A stretch of 22,698 nucleotides of DNA from Chytridium lagenaria (lineage: Eukaryota; Chytridiomycota; Chytridiomycetes; Chytridiales; Chytridiaceae). The notes beneath the pieces were generated by a model. The model made no database searches and had not been told where the DNA came from. It saw only the letters and a program-made list of their open reading frames with translations. Positions within the stretch are counted from its first letter, which is position 1, and the number at the start of each line of letters is the position of its first letter. The stretch covers positions 1-22,698 of the forward strand of contig JAHLKC010000278.1 in the NCBI GenBank assembly GCA_025449115.1. Direction: 5' to 3'. Below are positions 1-8,615 of the stretch, one piece after another. The position numbers and the translations under genes are program-made.

Positions 1-466
1 AGGCATTAAGAGAGCCAGTCGGTGACCAAGTTTCTGTGAAATCCACGCCGGGAATTTGGTGACAGCCGTACGTGATGGCGCGTGCGTTGAACGTTTCCAG
101 TTTGGTATCGTCATTGGTTTTGATCATTAAAACCCAGGCGGACTTTAAAGCTTTGCGGCCAGGTGGGAGGGGAACAAGCTGCCAGGTGCCGTTGACTTGA
201 TGGTGACGGAGTTCAGTATCAATGGCAGCTTGCCATTTTCGGCATCAGGACCATTTAACGCTTCTTTGATGCTGCGGGGACCCGGCCGACTACTGAAAAT
301 GGAACCAACAACGACGTCACGGAAGGACGGGCGACCTCGAACGTCATCAGGAGGAGCCTGTGAGAGAGCAAACTCACGCACAAAGGCATCCTCATTACTG
401 ATCTCAAAACAAGTAATCGACAGACGTGCTTGATCCAGATGTGTCACATGAAGGTGACGTAACATC
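1..466 (-). pseudogene. Fragment of an older Ty1/copia pol (start of reverse transcriptase)
   Basis: On the minus strand this encodes the linker and N-terminal part of a copia reverse transcriptase. An EALNGPDAE motif is followed, after a frameshift, by W-x-AAIDTEL, then NGTWQLVPLP, then a KSAWVLMIKT block, and finally FNARAITYGCHQIPGVDFTETWSP at the window edge (the usual KARLVARGF-Q-x-G-x-D-Y-x-E-T-F-S-P region). One base appears to be missing near position 238, where an A-run (T-run on the plus strand) is short, so the frame is broken. The rest of RT would lie left of the window. The upstream pol should lie to the right, but it is interrupted at 467 by another copia LTR and does not reappear beyond 7191. 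The sequence differs clearly from the RT at 1333-3195, so it is a different family. The copia call is confident; whether the element was ever active here cannot be told. Confidence 0.75.
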
Positions 467-713
467 TGTTAACGTTTAGAGAGAATGCGCGATAGATATT
501 GCAGAGAGTACAGGATTGAACTGATACTTCCACTTGGAGGGGGAAAGTGATCCCTTTTATAGTCATTTTCAATAAAAGTCCTCTGGGAACTTAAAGTGCA
601 CTTCTCACTCAGATGCTGAGAATTGATGGGATGTTTCCATATAACGCCTTTTGGTGGCGCTTCTCAGCTTCTCTTGCTTCTCACGGTGGCTGTGACATAT
701 GCTGACATATGTC

Positions 714-738
714 CTTACACATGATAAACATGTGTAAG
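714..738. other. Perfect 10-bp hairpin in the LTR
   Basis: CTTACACATG and CATGTGTAAG pair perfectly around the 5-nt loop ATAAA. An identical copy lies in the other LTR at 6735-6759. It directly precedes the GC-rich repeat cluster. A role in transcript structure is possible but not shown. Confidence 0.7.
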
Positions 739-744
739 AGCCCG

Positions 745-955
745 GGGGTCTGCCGCAGGGTCTATCCCAGGGTGCGGTAGACACCGGAGAGACGCCCCAG
801 GGTTCAGGACCCTGGGGAGGTGATTCAGGGTGCTTGGAGCGACGTCCCCAGGGTGCAGGACCCCAGGGTGCAGGACCCTGGGGAGCGGGACCCTGGGGAG
901 CGGGACCCTGACGCGCTGACCCAAGGGTGCGGGACCCTGGGGTGTAATGACGATA
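745..955. repeat. GC-rich CAGGGT/ACCCTGGGG repeat cluster inside the LTR
   Basis: Short, partly palindromic units such as CCAGGGTGCAGGACCC and GGGACCCTGGGGAGC recur about ten times, giving a GC island in otherwise moderate-GC LTR sequence. The same cluster is at about 6766-6976 in the 5' LTR. The open frame through it encodes only a repeated RVPLPRVLHPG pattern and is not regarded as a gene. Confidence 0.7.
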
Positions 956-1312
956 AGATGATAAAGTGTAAAGACCTTATGTGCGGAACATAATCACGCG
1001 TGCTCGGAGCTGAGATCTATAGTATACATTCTCGTCGTCGAGTTAACTTGATCTATCGGCATTCCGCAACGTAGCAAAACTGCAACTCTTAGTCATTTGG
1101 CGTACCGCAATAACAAGTTGAGTTTTGCTACAGCGTTAAAGCTGATATGTGATCATGTTAAATACGAGTCAAACGTGAATATAGATCTATAACGTGCGAC
1201 GTAAAGGTCGTCTCTCTGGTTCAGTCGGATGAACATGTTCGACGGATGAACATCATGAATCGCAAAGTAAGAGTTTATTGAATTGTTATAACGATACAAC
1301 AGAGATTCAACA

Positions 1313-1323
1313 CACCCCCGCAA
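1313..1323 (-). other. Polypurine tract of the copia element
   Basis: On the sense (minus) strand this reads TTGCGGGGGTG directly before the LTR start TGTTGAATC. A G-rich tract in this position primes plus-strand DNA synthesis in LTR retrotransposons. It lies about 10 bases after the end of the RNase H frame. Confidence 0.75.
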
Positions 1324-1332
1324 TTCAAGGAA

Positions 1333-3195
1333 CTATTGCTTTTCTGATGGCAGTGTGGTCAAGTCTCTGAATCGTCGCATACCAAGGCTGCGGACATGCC
1401 GTTGATGTGCTTCAGTAGGTAAAGACTTCGTTAAGACGTCAGCGACCATGTCTTCTGACCAGCAATAGGCGAGTTCGATGCGGCGTTCATCAATCTTGTC
1501 GTTGACAAATCTGTGTTTCACGTTCATGTGTTTGACACGTTGATGATGCATCGGATTTTTCGCGATAGCAATGGTTGAGTCGTTATCTTGATATATACGG
1601 GATACACCAGGATGTTGGATTAAGGCTTCATCCATGAGACTTTGATACCATATCATCTCGCGGGTAGCTTCACTGAGTGCAATGAGCTCCGCTTCAGAAG
1701 ATGATTGCGCAACAACCGTTTGCTTCTTGGACTGCCATGAAATGGCGCCGCCACCGAATAACACCACGTAACCGGTACGTGACTTAAAGTCATCTTCACA
1801 TGCGTGACTGGCGTCTGCATAACAAAGAGGTGCTTCTTCTATGTCCAAGATGGCGGTTCTACCTTCAGTGAGTTGTGTCATAGAAGACAACGCCGATTTT
1901 GAGTATAGTATACCGTAGTCATGCGTGTCAAGTAAATAACGTAAAACTCGAACTAGTGCAACAAAGTCCCCAGCATTTGGGTTAGCTTGATATTGCCCTA
2001 GTTTACTGACGGTAAATGCCAGATCAGGTCTGGTCTTCTGCGCGAGATAGGAAATCTTTTGCAGGATTGAACGGAATTGATCGCGTTCGTTTTGCGATAA
2101 CTCAGCTGCTGAATCATCGTGACACCAGTTGATGGTCATAGGAGTGGGTTTCGAGGTGATACCCGTATCCCATAATCCACAGGACTCTAATAAATGCTTG
2201 ATATAGAATCGTTGGCAAATAAACGTTCCTTCAACGGTGTGAATAACTTGGATTTTGGTCATCCAGTCAATAGGCCCTTTGGTTCCAACTTTGAATCGCT
2301 TGTCCACTCGATCAATGAAGGCGTGAATAAAGCTTACATTAACAGTAATGATAATGATATCATCCACATAAATGATTACGTGGATAAGAGTATTAGACTC
2401 TTTGTCATATTTGACGAAATGACAGACATCAGCTCTATTGCGCGTAAAACCTTCATCTTTTACAAGCCAAAGACACAGTGTTATGTACCATTCTCGTCCG
2501 GATTGATGTAAACCATAGATGGCCTGATTCAATCGACAGACAATCATAGCACCGTCAGCTGCGAACTTTTCAAAACCATGTGGCATCACCAAATAATTCA
2601 GATCGTGGAGAGTTCCAAAGAGGTATGCGCCAGTAATATCTATCTGATAGATAAGAAGGCATAGAATCGCACTCCAGCAAGTGAAAAACCGAATAGTATT
2701 AGCGTTTGCGACAGGCGAAAACACTTCGGTATATTCTTTGCCTGGAATTTGACTGAAACCTCGAGCAACCCAACGGGCCTTATAACGGATAAGGTTACCG
2801 TCTTGATCGAACTTATGATCGAAAACCCATCTTCCATCAATTAGATGAGCACCTTTCGGAAAAGGTACTTCATCCCACGTCCCACGTCGCTTAAGTTCGT
2901 TGTATTCCTTCAACATTGCCGCGTACCAAAATGGTGCTTCATCTGGCCGTGACATAGCTTCTTCAACGGATGAAGGTAAAGGAAGAACTTGTGACATAGG
3001 GATTTTCTGAGGAGGAGTGAACTCGGAGCGGTTCAGGGAAAACAATCTTTGGTTTGATGACTTTACTGCGTGCAGCTCGGTCGCCTGGATCACCTCGGAA
3101 GGTAACGCCAGGAGTACGAGACCATTCGGGAGCAGGTGCACGTGATCTGGTTCGTCTTGATAGTGGTGCATCCTCAGGAGGTGCAACAAGTACAA
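1333..3195 (-). pseudogene. Copia pol fragment: reverse transcriptase and RNase H
   Basis: The meaningful frame begins near 3045 (SLNRSEFTPPQ...) and continues to the stop at 1333. Reverse transcriptase is seen as the EAMSRPDEAPFWYAAM linker, the KARWVARGFSQIPGKEY block and QIDITGAYLFG (first catalytic Asp), with IIYVDDIIII (the YVDD active site, near 2360) further on. RNase H follows with YADASHACE, SSSEAELIALSEA and DNDSTIAIAKNP, then the usual ADVLTKSLP near the C terminus. RT copies the element RNA and RNase H removes it, inside virus-like particles in the cytoplasm. This 1.8-kb stretch is uninterrupted, but it is separated from integrase by a frameshift near 3045. The first residues of the open frame overlap the real linker frame and are not native. 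Confidence 0.88.
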
Positions 3196-3574
3196 CGGGA
3201 GGTACTACAAGCGTGATTTCATCGTCAAAGTTTATAGGGAAAGTGACGAAAGGAATCGGGTCCTCTTCTTCGGAGTCACTATCATCATTTGGGATAAGTA
3301 CTTCCGAAGTAATATCCTCAGGAATGACTTCCTCTTCTGTTTCAATTGGTATTTCGTCAAAGGAAAATGTCGAAACAGGATAAGTTGATAGTAGATCATC
3401 AAGGACTGATTTCGATGGGCTGTTTCCGGGGAATACACCATCGTGAAAGTATACATGATAGTAGGGACGTATCGTACCCGTTCGGTAATTGTAAGCTTTC
3501 ACTACTTTAAGCGACTGTCCTTCATATCCCAAAAATAACCCGAGTTTCGGATTTGTCGCGGGTATGTAGCGCAC
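2963..3574 (-). pseudogene. Copia pol fragment: integrase C-terminal region and acidic linker
   Basis: This frame continues integrase after a frameshift near 3570. It starts with YIPATNPKLGLFLGYEGQSLKV and YNYRTGTIRPYYHVYF, the conserved copia block after the integrase core (G-Y-x-x-x-x-K-x-Y plus the H-V-x-F motif). An acidic, serine/proline-rich linker (SDSEEEDP) and an RRTRSR basic patch follow. Near 3045 the coding sense moves to the RT frame, so the tail of this open frame (after KPKIV) is out of register. This linker type normally joins integrase to RT in one polyprotein. Confidence 0.8.
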
Positions 3575-4628
3575 GCCGCTGATCTGGATGCAAGTGTATG
3601 CTGATCAGGCAACCAAACGATCTGATACGTGTCAAATCGGGTTTCTTGTCAGTAAACGACTGATATGGTGTTCCTTTCAGAAAAGGGTGCCAAAGCGTGT
3701 TCTTAACAAGGGCGCTATACAGGAGTGCATGAGAGTAGAAAATATCAGGAAGCTTGGACTGAGTAAGCATACAGGATGCCATCACTTTGAGGCTTCTGAT
3801 AGTCCGTTCAACCAAACCATTGAGCTCCTTAGTGTAAGGTGGTGATGGTGAGATTGTGATCGGCGGAAGTTTTTCCGTGCAGAACTTCTGGAAGTCTGTA
3901 GACGTAGCAATTTCGCCTGTGTCAGATCTGAATTCCGCGACGCGGAGTCCGGTTTCATTTTCCAACTGCATTATGGTCGAAATGGTCATGCTAGCAGATT
4001 GTCCTTTGTCGCGAACAAAGCGTATGGTAATCCATCGGGTACCTTCGTCGACGAATGGTAACCAGTACTTCAACCCTTTTTCATTTTGGCAAGGTAAAGG
4101 TACAGTATCGGTATGGATTCTATAGAGTTTTCGGCGGACCGATTGGGATGAAGAACCTATGGGCCGTTGGACTATCTTATTTTGGGCACAGATAAGACAG
4201 TTCTCAAGGATAGACTCATTCAATAAAGAAATAACAGACGGGTCTGATAATAACTTTTTATTTACTGTGATGCAATCTACATGAGTCATCGTTTGGATAA
4301 GAATCCGTGGATGAACATGACCAAATCGCTTATGCAGCATAACGATTTCCTTTATGGTCATGTCTGCATTTTTGCCTAGAAATGCAGCTGTAGAAAGACG
4401 ATTAGATTGGGCGTTACTAATCGAGTTTGATGAACTTACTTCGGAAAGTGAGTCCAAAACCATGTCGTGGTTGTCTGCAGGAGCGGATCCTTCAACCAGA
4501 GGTTCATCTCCAAGAGCGGTGCGTAACCAGGTATCCCACTCGTCGCCGAGGAGGGTTGCTTCATCAGTCGGAACCAATAATGCGGATGTAACGTGATTAG
4601 CCTCATTATCACCATCCGTAATCTCCAT
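3522..4628 (-). pseudogene. Copia pol fragment: integrase
   Basis: The N-terminal HHCC zinc-binding domain is visible as HKRFGHVHP...CLICAQNK (about 4185-4340). The catalytic core follows: HTDTV (first Asp), FRSDTGEIATSTDF (second Asp) and NGLVERTIRSL (Glu), which make the DDE triad, then the FGCLI block. The enzyme joins the cDNA to the host chromosome. The ATG opening this frame (4628) is probably internal. On its upstream side, correct pre-integrase sequence (GDEVYLYIHQEGRT...VGDLYHL) lies in another frame up to about 4640, and the integrase frame has an in-frame TAG near 4651. The 3' end runs out of frame near 3570. Confidence 0.88.
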
Positions 4629-4900
4629 TAGCTTTGGTGCTGTGTCCTACTGTAGTAAGGAGGTGATAAAGGTCACCGACACGACGGCCAATAGTGATTG
4701 TTCGACCTTCTTGATGGATATAGAGATATACCTCATCACCGAAAAGACGACTAAGTCTTGTGTGCCCTCAATCATTGCCCAATACCGAACACAGAGGCTC
4801 AGTAAGATCAGGGACGTACAGAACATGTTTGATCAAACGGAAATGATCGCCGAACTTGTACATAACATCTCCATATCCTTTGACCGGTACAAGAACGGTC
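4629..4900 (-). pseudogene. Copia pol fragment: protease end and pre-integrase region
   Basis: Read from about 4900 leftward on the minus strand, the frame gives VKGYGDVMYKFG, LIKHVLYVPDL and LCSVLG, the conserved tail of copia protease. A TGA near 4772 follows, then GDEVYLYIHQEGRT and VGDLYHL, the GAG-pre-integrase signature. This stretch is in register with neither the protease frame (break near 4900) nor the integrase frame (break near 4640). It is the most damaged part of the element. Confidence 0.65.
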
Positions 4901-5878
4901 ATCAGCGAGGTGGACAGTGCCTTCCTCACCTGGAGCTAGGAGGATAAGATTGTCGAACAGATCGGCAATAGGAGACATCCAGGCAGAAGCTCCAGAATCA
5001 ACAAGACCACCGAGTTTGATGTGAACTGCTGAATGAGCTCGGAAGCGTTCAACAATCGTCTCGTTAAGTTCACAAGTAACTGTCGGAACAGTCTGACGAG
5101 GAACTATAGCAGCATTTGCACGAAGATGCTTTCTCACGATAGAGGAAATCTCATTCTGAGTCAGCGGGATCTCCACGCGATTAGCTTTCCCGGAGGCTTT
5201 CTGTTTTGAAGAAGTCGGAACCTCCTTAGTGTCAGCTTCACTATCGACATCCATGGCTTCGGAGGCCGCAGATGCTTTGCCGGAGGCTCGGTAAGCCTTA
5301 GCCTGCTCATCAAGTATGGCCTTCAAAGTCGGGCAGTCAGATGCCTTATGACCTTTCTGGCACACCGTGCACTTGGTGCTTGCCGTTGGCGTCTTATGAG
5401 TCTTCCTCTTCTTGACGCCACCCTCAGCTGTCTTGGACTGCTTCTGGGCGCGGCATTCAGAGTCGTCGTGCATACAGTCGCCGTGGATCTTGCAGTGCTT
5501 TGAGACCTTTGGAGTCGACGATTTCTTCTTGTTGGCGTCAGCCTTAGAAGATTTCGCCTTTGCTGCTCTAGCATGCAACACATGGTTCTCAGAGAGCGAT
5601 GCGTTGGCGCGGAGTTGCTTGAGCGCGGTCTGAATCTTGGTACGGAACCGATTCACACCTTGAGCATAGAAGTCCTCGGAGGATTGTCGCAGGAGCGACA
5701 GTGGGAAGGAACGACGACGAACCTCCATCGTTGACGGCAACGGAAATACCAGTAAACTCAGGGACTGCCGGACAGTTATGAGTAAACTTGGCGACCAAGA
5801 GATCAAGAATCTGCCTGCGATCGGAATCGTTAGGATAGATCCTCTGATGAGCATCAACAAGGTCAAGGATCTGATCAA
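4808..5878 (-). pseudogene. Copia gag C-terminus and aspartic protease fragment
   Basis: The native part runs from about 5700 (SSEDFYAQGVNRF) to about 4900. It carries a basic, lysine-rich stretch, a copia-type zinc-knuckle region with HCKIHGDCMHDDSEC (near 5470) and CTVCQKGHKASDC (near 5335-5380; the second is CX2CX3HX4C, one residue shorter than the classic knuckle), and then the protease active site LVDSGASAWMSP (near 5000). Gag packages the RNA and the protease processes the polyprotein. The first 60 residues of the open frame (before 5700) and the end after ADDRS are out of register. Confidence 0.82.
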
Positions 5879-6464
5879 TATAGCGGATAATATCGGTCAT
5901 AGTAGCAGTGGGACCAACCCTGAGGTGACCCCACTTGATGTTCCACTGCTGGCCGGCCTGACCGTCAAGATTACCAACAGTGTAAAGCGCACGGAGCGCA
6001 GCGACCTGCTCGGAAGCGTTAGTCAAGTGTTCAACTCTTTTTCGATCGGAATCGGGAAAACACTCATCAAGGATGGATTTAGCAATCTCGTTCTGCTTGA
6101 TGTGCTTCTCTCGACGGAGGAGATCAGCCTGGTACCGGTTGCGTTCATGGTTGAACACCGTGTACCGTGCATTCCATGAGTTAAGCTCCACCTTGAAGCG
6201 TTCCGTCTGAGCGGTGTAGATGGCGACCTCGTCGGGAGCAGCACCAGGAGCGAGAGCATTCACGAGTGCCGGAGGAGGGCCAGGATCTTGGGTCACAGGA
6301 GCGAGAGGAATGGCCGGAACCACAGTGCCAGCGTCGTAGAGATGCTCAACACCTCGAGCCTGAGCGTAGATCTTGACCTTCCGAACTTGCTCGTCGAATT
6401 CAACCACAGTGGTGCCAATGAACTTGGAGGGCCGCAGAGAGGTGGAGGAGGTAGTGTCAGCCAT
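5589..6464 (-). pseudogene. Copia gag, N-terminal part
   Basis: The best start is the ATG at 6464 (MADTTSSTSLRPSKF), because it lies 23 nt inside the LTR and opens a typical copia gag with a W/F-x-x-KFIG motif near the N terminus. An upstream Met in the same frame would lie inside the LTR. The protein has the aromatic and charged pattern of a copia capsid (NSWNARYTVFNHERNRYQADLLRREK; RIYPNDSDRRQILDLLVAKF). Near 5700 it shifts out of frame; the proper continuation is in the neighbouring fragment that begins SSEDFYAQG. Confidence 0.8.
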
Positions 6465-6487
6465 AATAACAGTATGTAGCAGTTTTG

Positions 6488-7191
6488 TGTTAACGTTTAG
6501 AGAGAATGCGCGATAGATATTGCAGAGAGTACAGGATTGAACTGATACTTCCACTTGGAGGGGGAAAGTGATCCCTTTTATAGTCATTTTCAATAAAAGT
6601 CCTCTGGGAACTTAAAGTGCACTTCTCACTCAGATGCTGAGAATTGATGGGATGTTTCCATATAACGCCTTTTGGTGGCGCTTCTCAGCTTCTCTTGCTT
6701 CTCACGGTGGCTGTGACATATGCTGACATATGTCCTTACACATGATAAACATGTGTAAGAGCCCGGGGGTCTGCCGCAGGGTCTATCCCAGGGTGCGGTA
6801 GACACCGGAGAGACGCCCCAGGGTTCAGGACCCTGGGGAGGTGATTCAGGGTGCTTGGAGCGACGTCCCCAGGGTGCAGGACCCCAGGGTGCAGGACCCT
6901 GGGGAGCGGGACCCTGGGGAGCGGGACCCTGACGCGCTGACCCAAGGGTGCGGGACCCTGGGGTGTAATGACGATAAGATGATAAAGTGTAAAGACCTTA
7001 TGTGCGGAACATAATCACGCGTGCTCGGAGCTGAGATCTATAGTATACATTCTCGTCGTCGAGTTAACTTGATCTATCGGCATTCCGCAACGTAGCAAAA
7101 CTGCAACTCTTAGTCATTTGGCGTACCGCAATAACAAGTTGAGTTTTGCTACAGCGTTAAAGCTGATATGTGATCATGTTAAAATACGAGT
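6488..7191 (-). repeat. 5' LTR of the copia element, lacking 143 bp of its outer end
   Basis: Identical to 467-1169 except for one extra A near 7181. Homology stops abruptly at 7191, where the intact LTR would continue for another 143 bp (1170-1312 in the other copy). The promoter-bearing outer U3 end is therefore missing. Sequence to the right is unrelated AT-rich DNA and does not continue the older copia fragment at 1-466. Confidence 0.9.
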
Positions 7192-7813
7192 TATATGGGC
7201 CTGTGGGTTAGAAGGTTATGTATTTTATAATATTTAGTACTGCGGCAAGATCTACGACTGAAATTGTAGTCTATAAATAATTAATGACCATATATATAAA
7301 ACGACCGATGAATGTAACAAACTGCTGAATTTCAAAATAAGAAGAGTCGACGAAAGTATCAAAGGGAAAGATACAATAAGTAATAATAAATAAAAATAAA
7401 CACAAAATCCTAAACATGAAATATAAAATCAGAAATAGTAATATGAATTAGAGAGTGCGCTCGTGCGAAGTCACTCCCTAACAAATACAGGTTATAAAAC
7501 GTAGATAAAGGTGTAATGATGAAAATAATCAAAAAGATTAATAAATAAAAAAAATATTAAATAGTAAAGAATTATATAAATAATAAAAAAATAACATATA
7601 TAATAAATTATAAATAAAGTAATAATATATAAAAGTAAACGTTTAAAAATAAATTTAAATAAGAAACATTTTAGTAATATTATAAATAATAAATATTAGT
7701 AATATATAATAAATAATAAATATTAGTAATATATAATAAATAATAAATATAAGTAATAAATTAATACTAATATGGGAATAATAATTAAAAAATAAAAAAG
7801 AACGTAATACAAA
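7192..7813. other. AT-rich, A-skewed spacer without genes
   Basis: The plus strand is overwhelmingly A and T with a marked excess of A, and no credible frame is present. A small GC hairpin stands out at 7453-7476: GAGTG...CACTC around an inner CGC-TCGT-GCG stem. A 27-bp repeat lies near the right side. The composition recalls fungal mitochondrial intergenic DNA, but no mitochondrial gene is visible to prove such an origin. Confidence 0.6.
7669..7760. repeat. 27-bp AT-only tandem repeat
   Basis: ATTAGTAATATATAATAAAT followed by AATAAAT recurs with starts at 7695, 7722 and 7749 (the last as ATAAGT...). A weaker, slightly shorter unit begins near 7669. Confidence 0.75.
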
Positions 7814-7834
7814 GGAGAGGGCTTGAACCTCTCC
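7814..7834. other. 7-bp hairpin GGAGAGG/CCTCTCC
   Basis: A perfect 7-bp stem encloses the 7-nt loop GCTTGAA. It is the first of a series of GC-containing hairpins in AT-rich DNA. The loop resembles a decayed tRNA T-loop. Confidence 0.6.
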
Positions 7835-7846
7835 AATATAAGTTAT

Positions 7847-8041
7847 AGCGACGCGTCGCTTTAAAAAACAATTAGAAAACCAGCGATTCTGAGACCGCCG
7901 GTCTCAAAAACGCTGTTTTTCTAATTATTTTTTTCAGTGGCAAATGTCACTCAAAGAAACAATTAAAAAAACATCGTTTTTGAGACCGCGGTCTCAGAAT
8001 CGCTGTTTTTCTAATTGCTCCTTAAAGCGACAAATGTCACT
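7847..8041. repeat. Alternating ladder of short hairpins and long palindromes
   Basis: Short elements lie at 7847-7860 (AGCGACGCGTCGCT, perfect palindrome), 7936-7951 (AGTGGCAAATGTCACT) and 8026-8041 (AGCGACAAATGTCACT). Between them lie two long imperfect palindromes at 7870-7926 and 7960-8017. Both have AATTA...TAATT arms and centres GAGACCGCCGGTCTC and GAGACCGCGGTCTC. The order short-long-short-long-short amounts to about two and a half copies of a unit of roughly 90 bp. No coding sense is seen. Confidence 0.75.
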
Positions 8042-8124
8042 GTAAGAGCAATAAGAAAAAACATGAAAAAAAAAGTTCAAACAAAACCCCGAACTGAATA
8101 AAATAACGCATAGAAAAAAAAAGA

Positions 8125-8156
8125 ACTGCAGAGAGGGTTCGAACCCTCAATGCAGT
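8125..8156. other. Hairpin with palindromic GAGGGTTCGAACCCTC core
   Basis: ACTGCA (8125-8130) pairs with TGCAGT (8151-8156), and the 16-bp core at 8133-8148 is a perfect palindrome that includes a B-box-like GGTTCGAACC. The shape resembles a tRNA acceptor stem stacked on a T-arm with the rest of the tRNA absent. It borders the G-rich tract on the left. Confidence 0.6.
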
Positions 8157-8189
8157 GAGATAGTGTGGTGTTTGCTTGATGAGAAAGAG

Positions 8190-8580
8190 AAAGGGGTGTG
8201 TTGGTTGGTGGGGGATGGTTGATGGTTGTGAATGGAGGAGTCGGAGTGGTGGGAGTATGAAAAGGGGTCGGGTGGGGTGTTTGTGGTGGTGGTGGGTGGT
8301 GGATGGTGGTGGATGGTGGTGGATGGTGACGGTGGATGGAGGAGTGGTGGGGTGGGGAGTGGGTGGGGGTGGATGAGAAGTGGTCGGGGGGGTGGATGAG
8401 AAGTGGTCGGGGGGTGGATTGTGATGGTTGTGGTGGATGACGGAGTGGTCAGGGGTGAGGGGGGAAGGATGGGGGTGGTGGTGGAATGGTTGGGGGGTTG
8501 TGGGTGGTGAGGGTTGCTGCTGGTGTTGGAGGAGTGGTAGGGGGCGAACCGATGGTGGTGGGGGAGGGGTTAGTGTGAGG
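8190..8580. repeat. G-rich, C-poor low-complexity tract (GGTGGAT type)
   Basis: The plus strand is almost devoid of C and dominated by GGT, GGA and GGGG runs. It includes tandem GGTGGTGGAT units near 8280-8330 and a near-exact 21/22-bp duplication (GTGGATGAGAAGTGGTCGGG) near 8370-8412. Many closely spaced G-runs could form quadruplexes. The long minus-strand frame through it (Pro/His/Thr-rich) reflects composition and is not called as a gene. Confidence 0.75.
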
Positions 8581-8583
8581 ATC

Positions 8584-8615
8584 ACGGCATGAGGGGGTCG
8601 AACCCTCTATGCCGT
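8584..8615. other. tRNA-minihelix-like hairpin, right border of the G-rich tract
   Basis: A perfect 7-bp stem (ACGGCAT with ATGCCGT) sits on a 5-bp stem (GAGGG with CCCTC) with the 7-nt loop GGTCGAA and one bulged T. These are the dimensions of a tRNA acceptor stem plus T-arm. No D-arm or anticodon arm lies beside it, so it is not a tRNA gene. It is clearly related to the hairpin at 8125-8156. Confidence 0.6.

Larger units (their letters stand above)
467..1312 (-). repeat. 3' LTR of the copia element (complete)
   Basis: Positions 467-1169 repeat at 6488-7191 with one single-base indel (TTAAAT versus TTAAAAT near 1160/7181). The outer boundary is fixed by the start of homology (TGTTAACG). The inner boundary is fixed by the CA end of GATTCAACA, directly followed by a C-run that is the polypurine tract on the sense strand. 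The segment 1170-1312 is present only here. The LTR contains a perfect hairpin at 714-738 and a GC-rich CAGGGT/ACCCTG cluster at about 745-955. Confidence 0.9.
467..7191 (-). mobile_element. Ty1/copia LTR retrotransposon, nearly full length, defective
   Basis: The element runs right to left: 5' LTR (6488-7191, truncated), a 23-nt leader, gag, protease, integrase, reverse transcriptase, RNase H, a polypurine tract and 3' LTR (467-1312). Integrase before RT defines the Ty1/copia (Pseudoviridae) order. On the plus strand the LTR begins TGTTAACG and ends GATTCAACA, so it has the canonical TG...CA ends. The coding region carries frameshifts near 5700, 4900, 4640, 3570 and 3045 and an in-frame TGA near 4772, so no functional polyprotein can come from this copy. 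No target-site duplication can be read because the right LTR end is missing. It inserted into an older copia pol on its left side. Confidence 0.9.

Noticed and set aside
715..924. 69-codon minus-strand frame, repeated at 6736-6945
   Set aside because: It is a by-product of the GC-rich repeat cluster in the LTR; the RVPLPRVLHPG pattern mirrors the DNA repeat.
1150..1170. LTR inner boundary at the end of LTR-LTR homology (1169)
   Set aside because: The CA end plus adjoining polypurine tract at 1312/1313 show the LTR is longer; the homology ends at 1169 because the other LTR is truncated.
7669..8041. CRISPR-like spacing of repeats
   Set aside because: The repeats are AT tandem units and palindromes without unique spacers between identical direct repeats, and the setting is eukaryotic.
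8037..8585. 182-codon Pro/His/Thr-rich minus-strand frame
   Set aside because: Created by the C-poor G-rich tract read on the other strand. There is no domain and the composition is purely repeat-driven.
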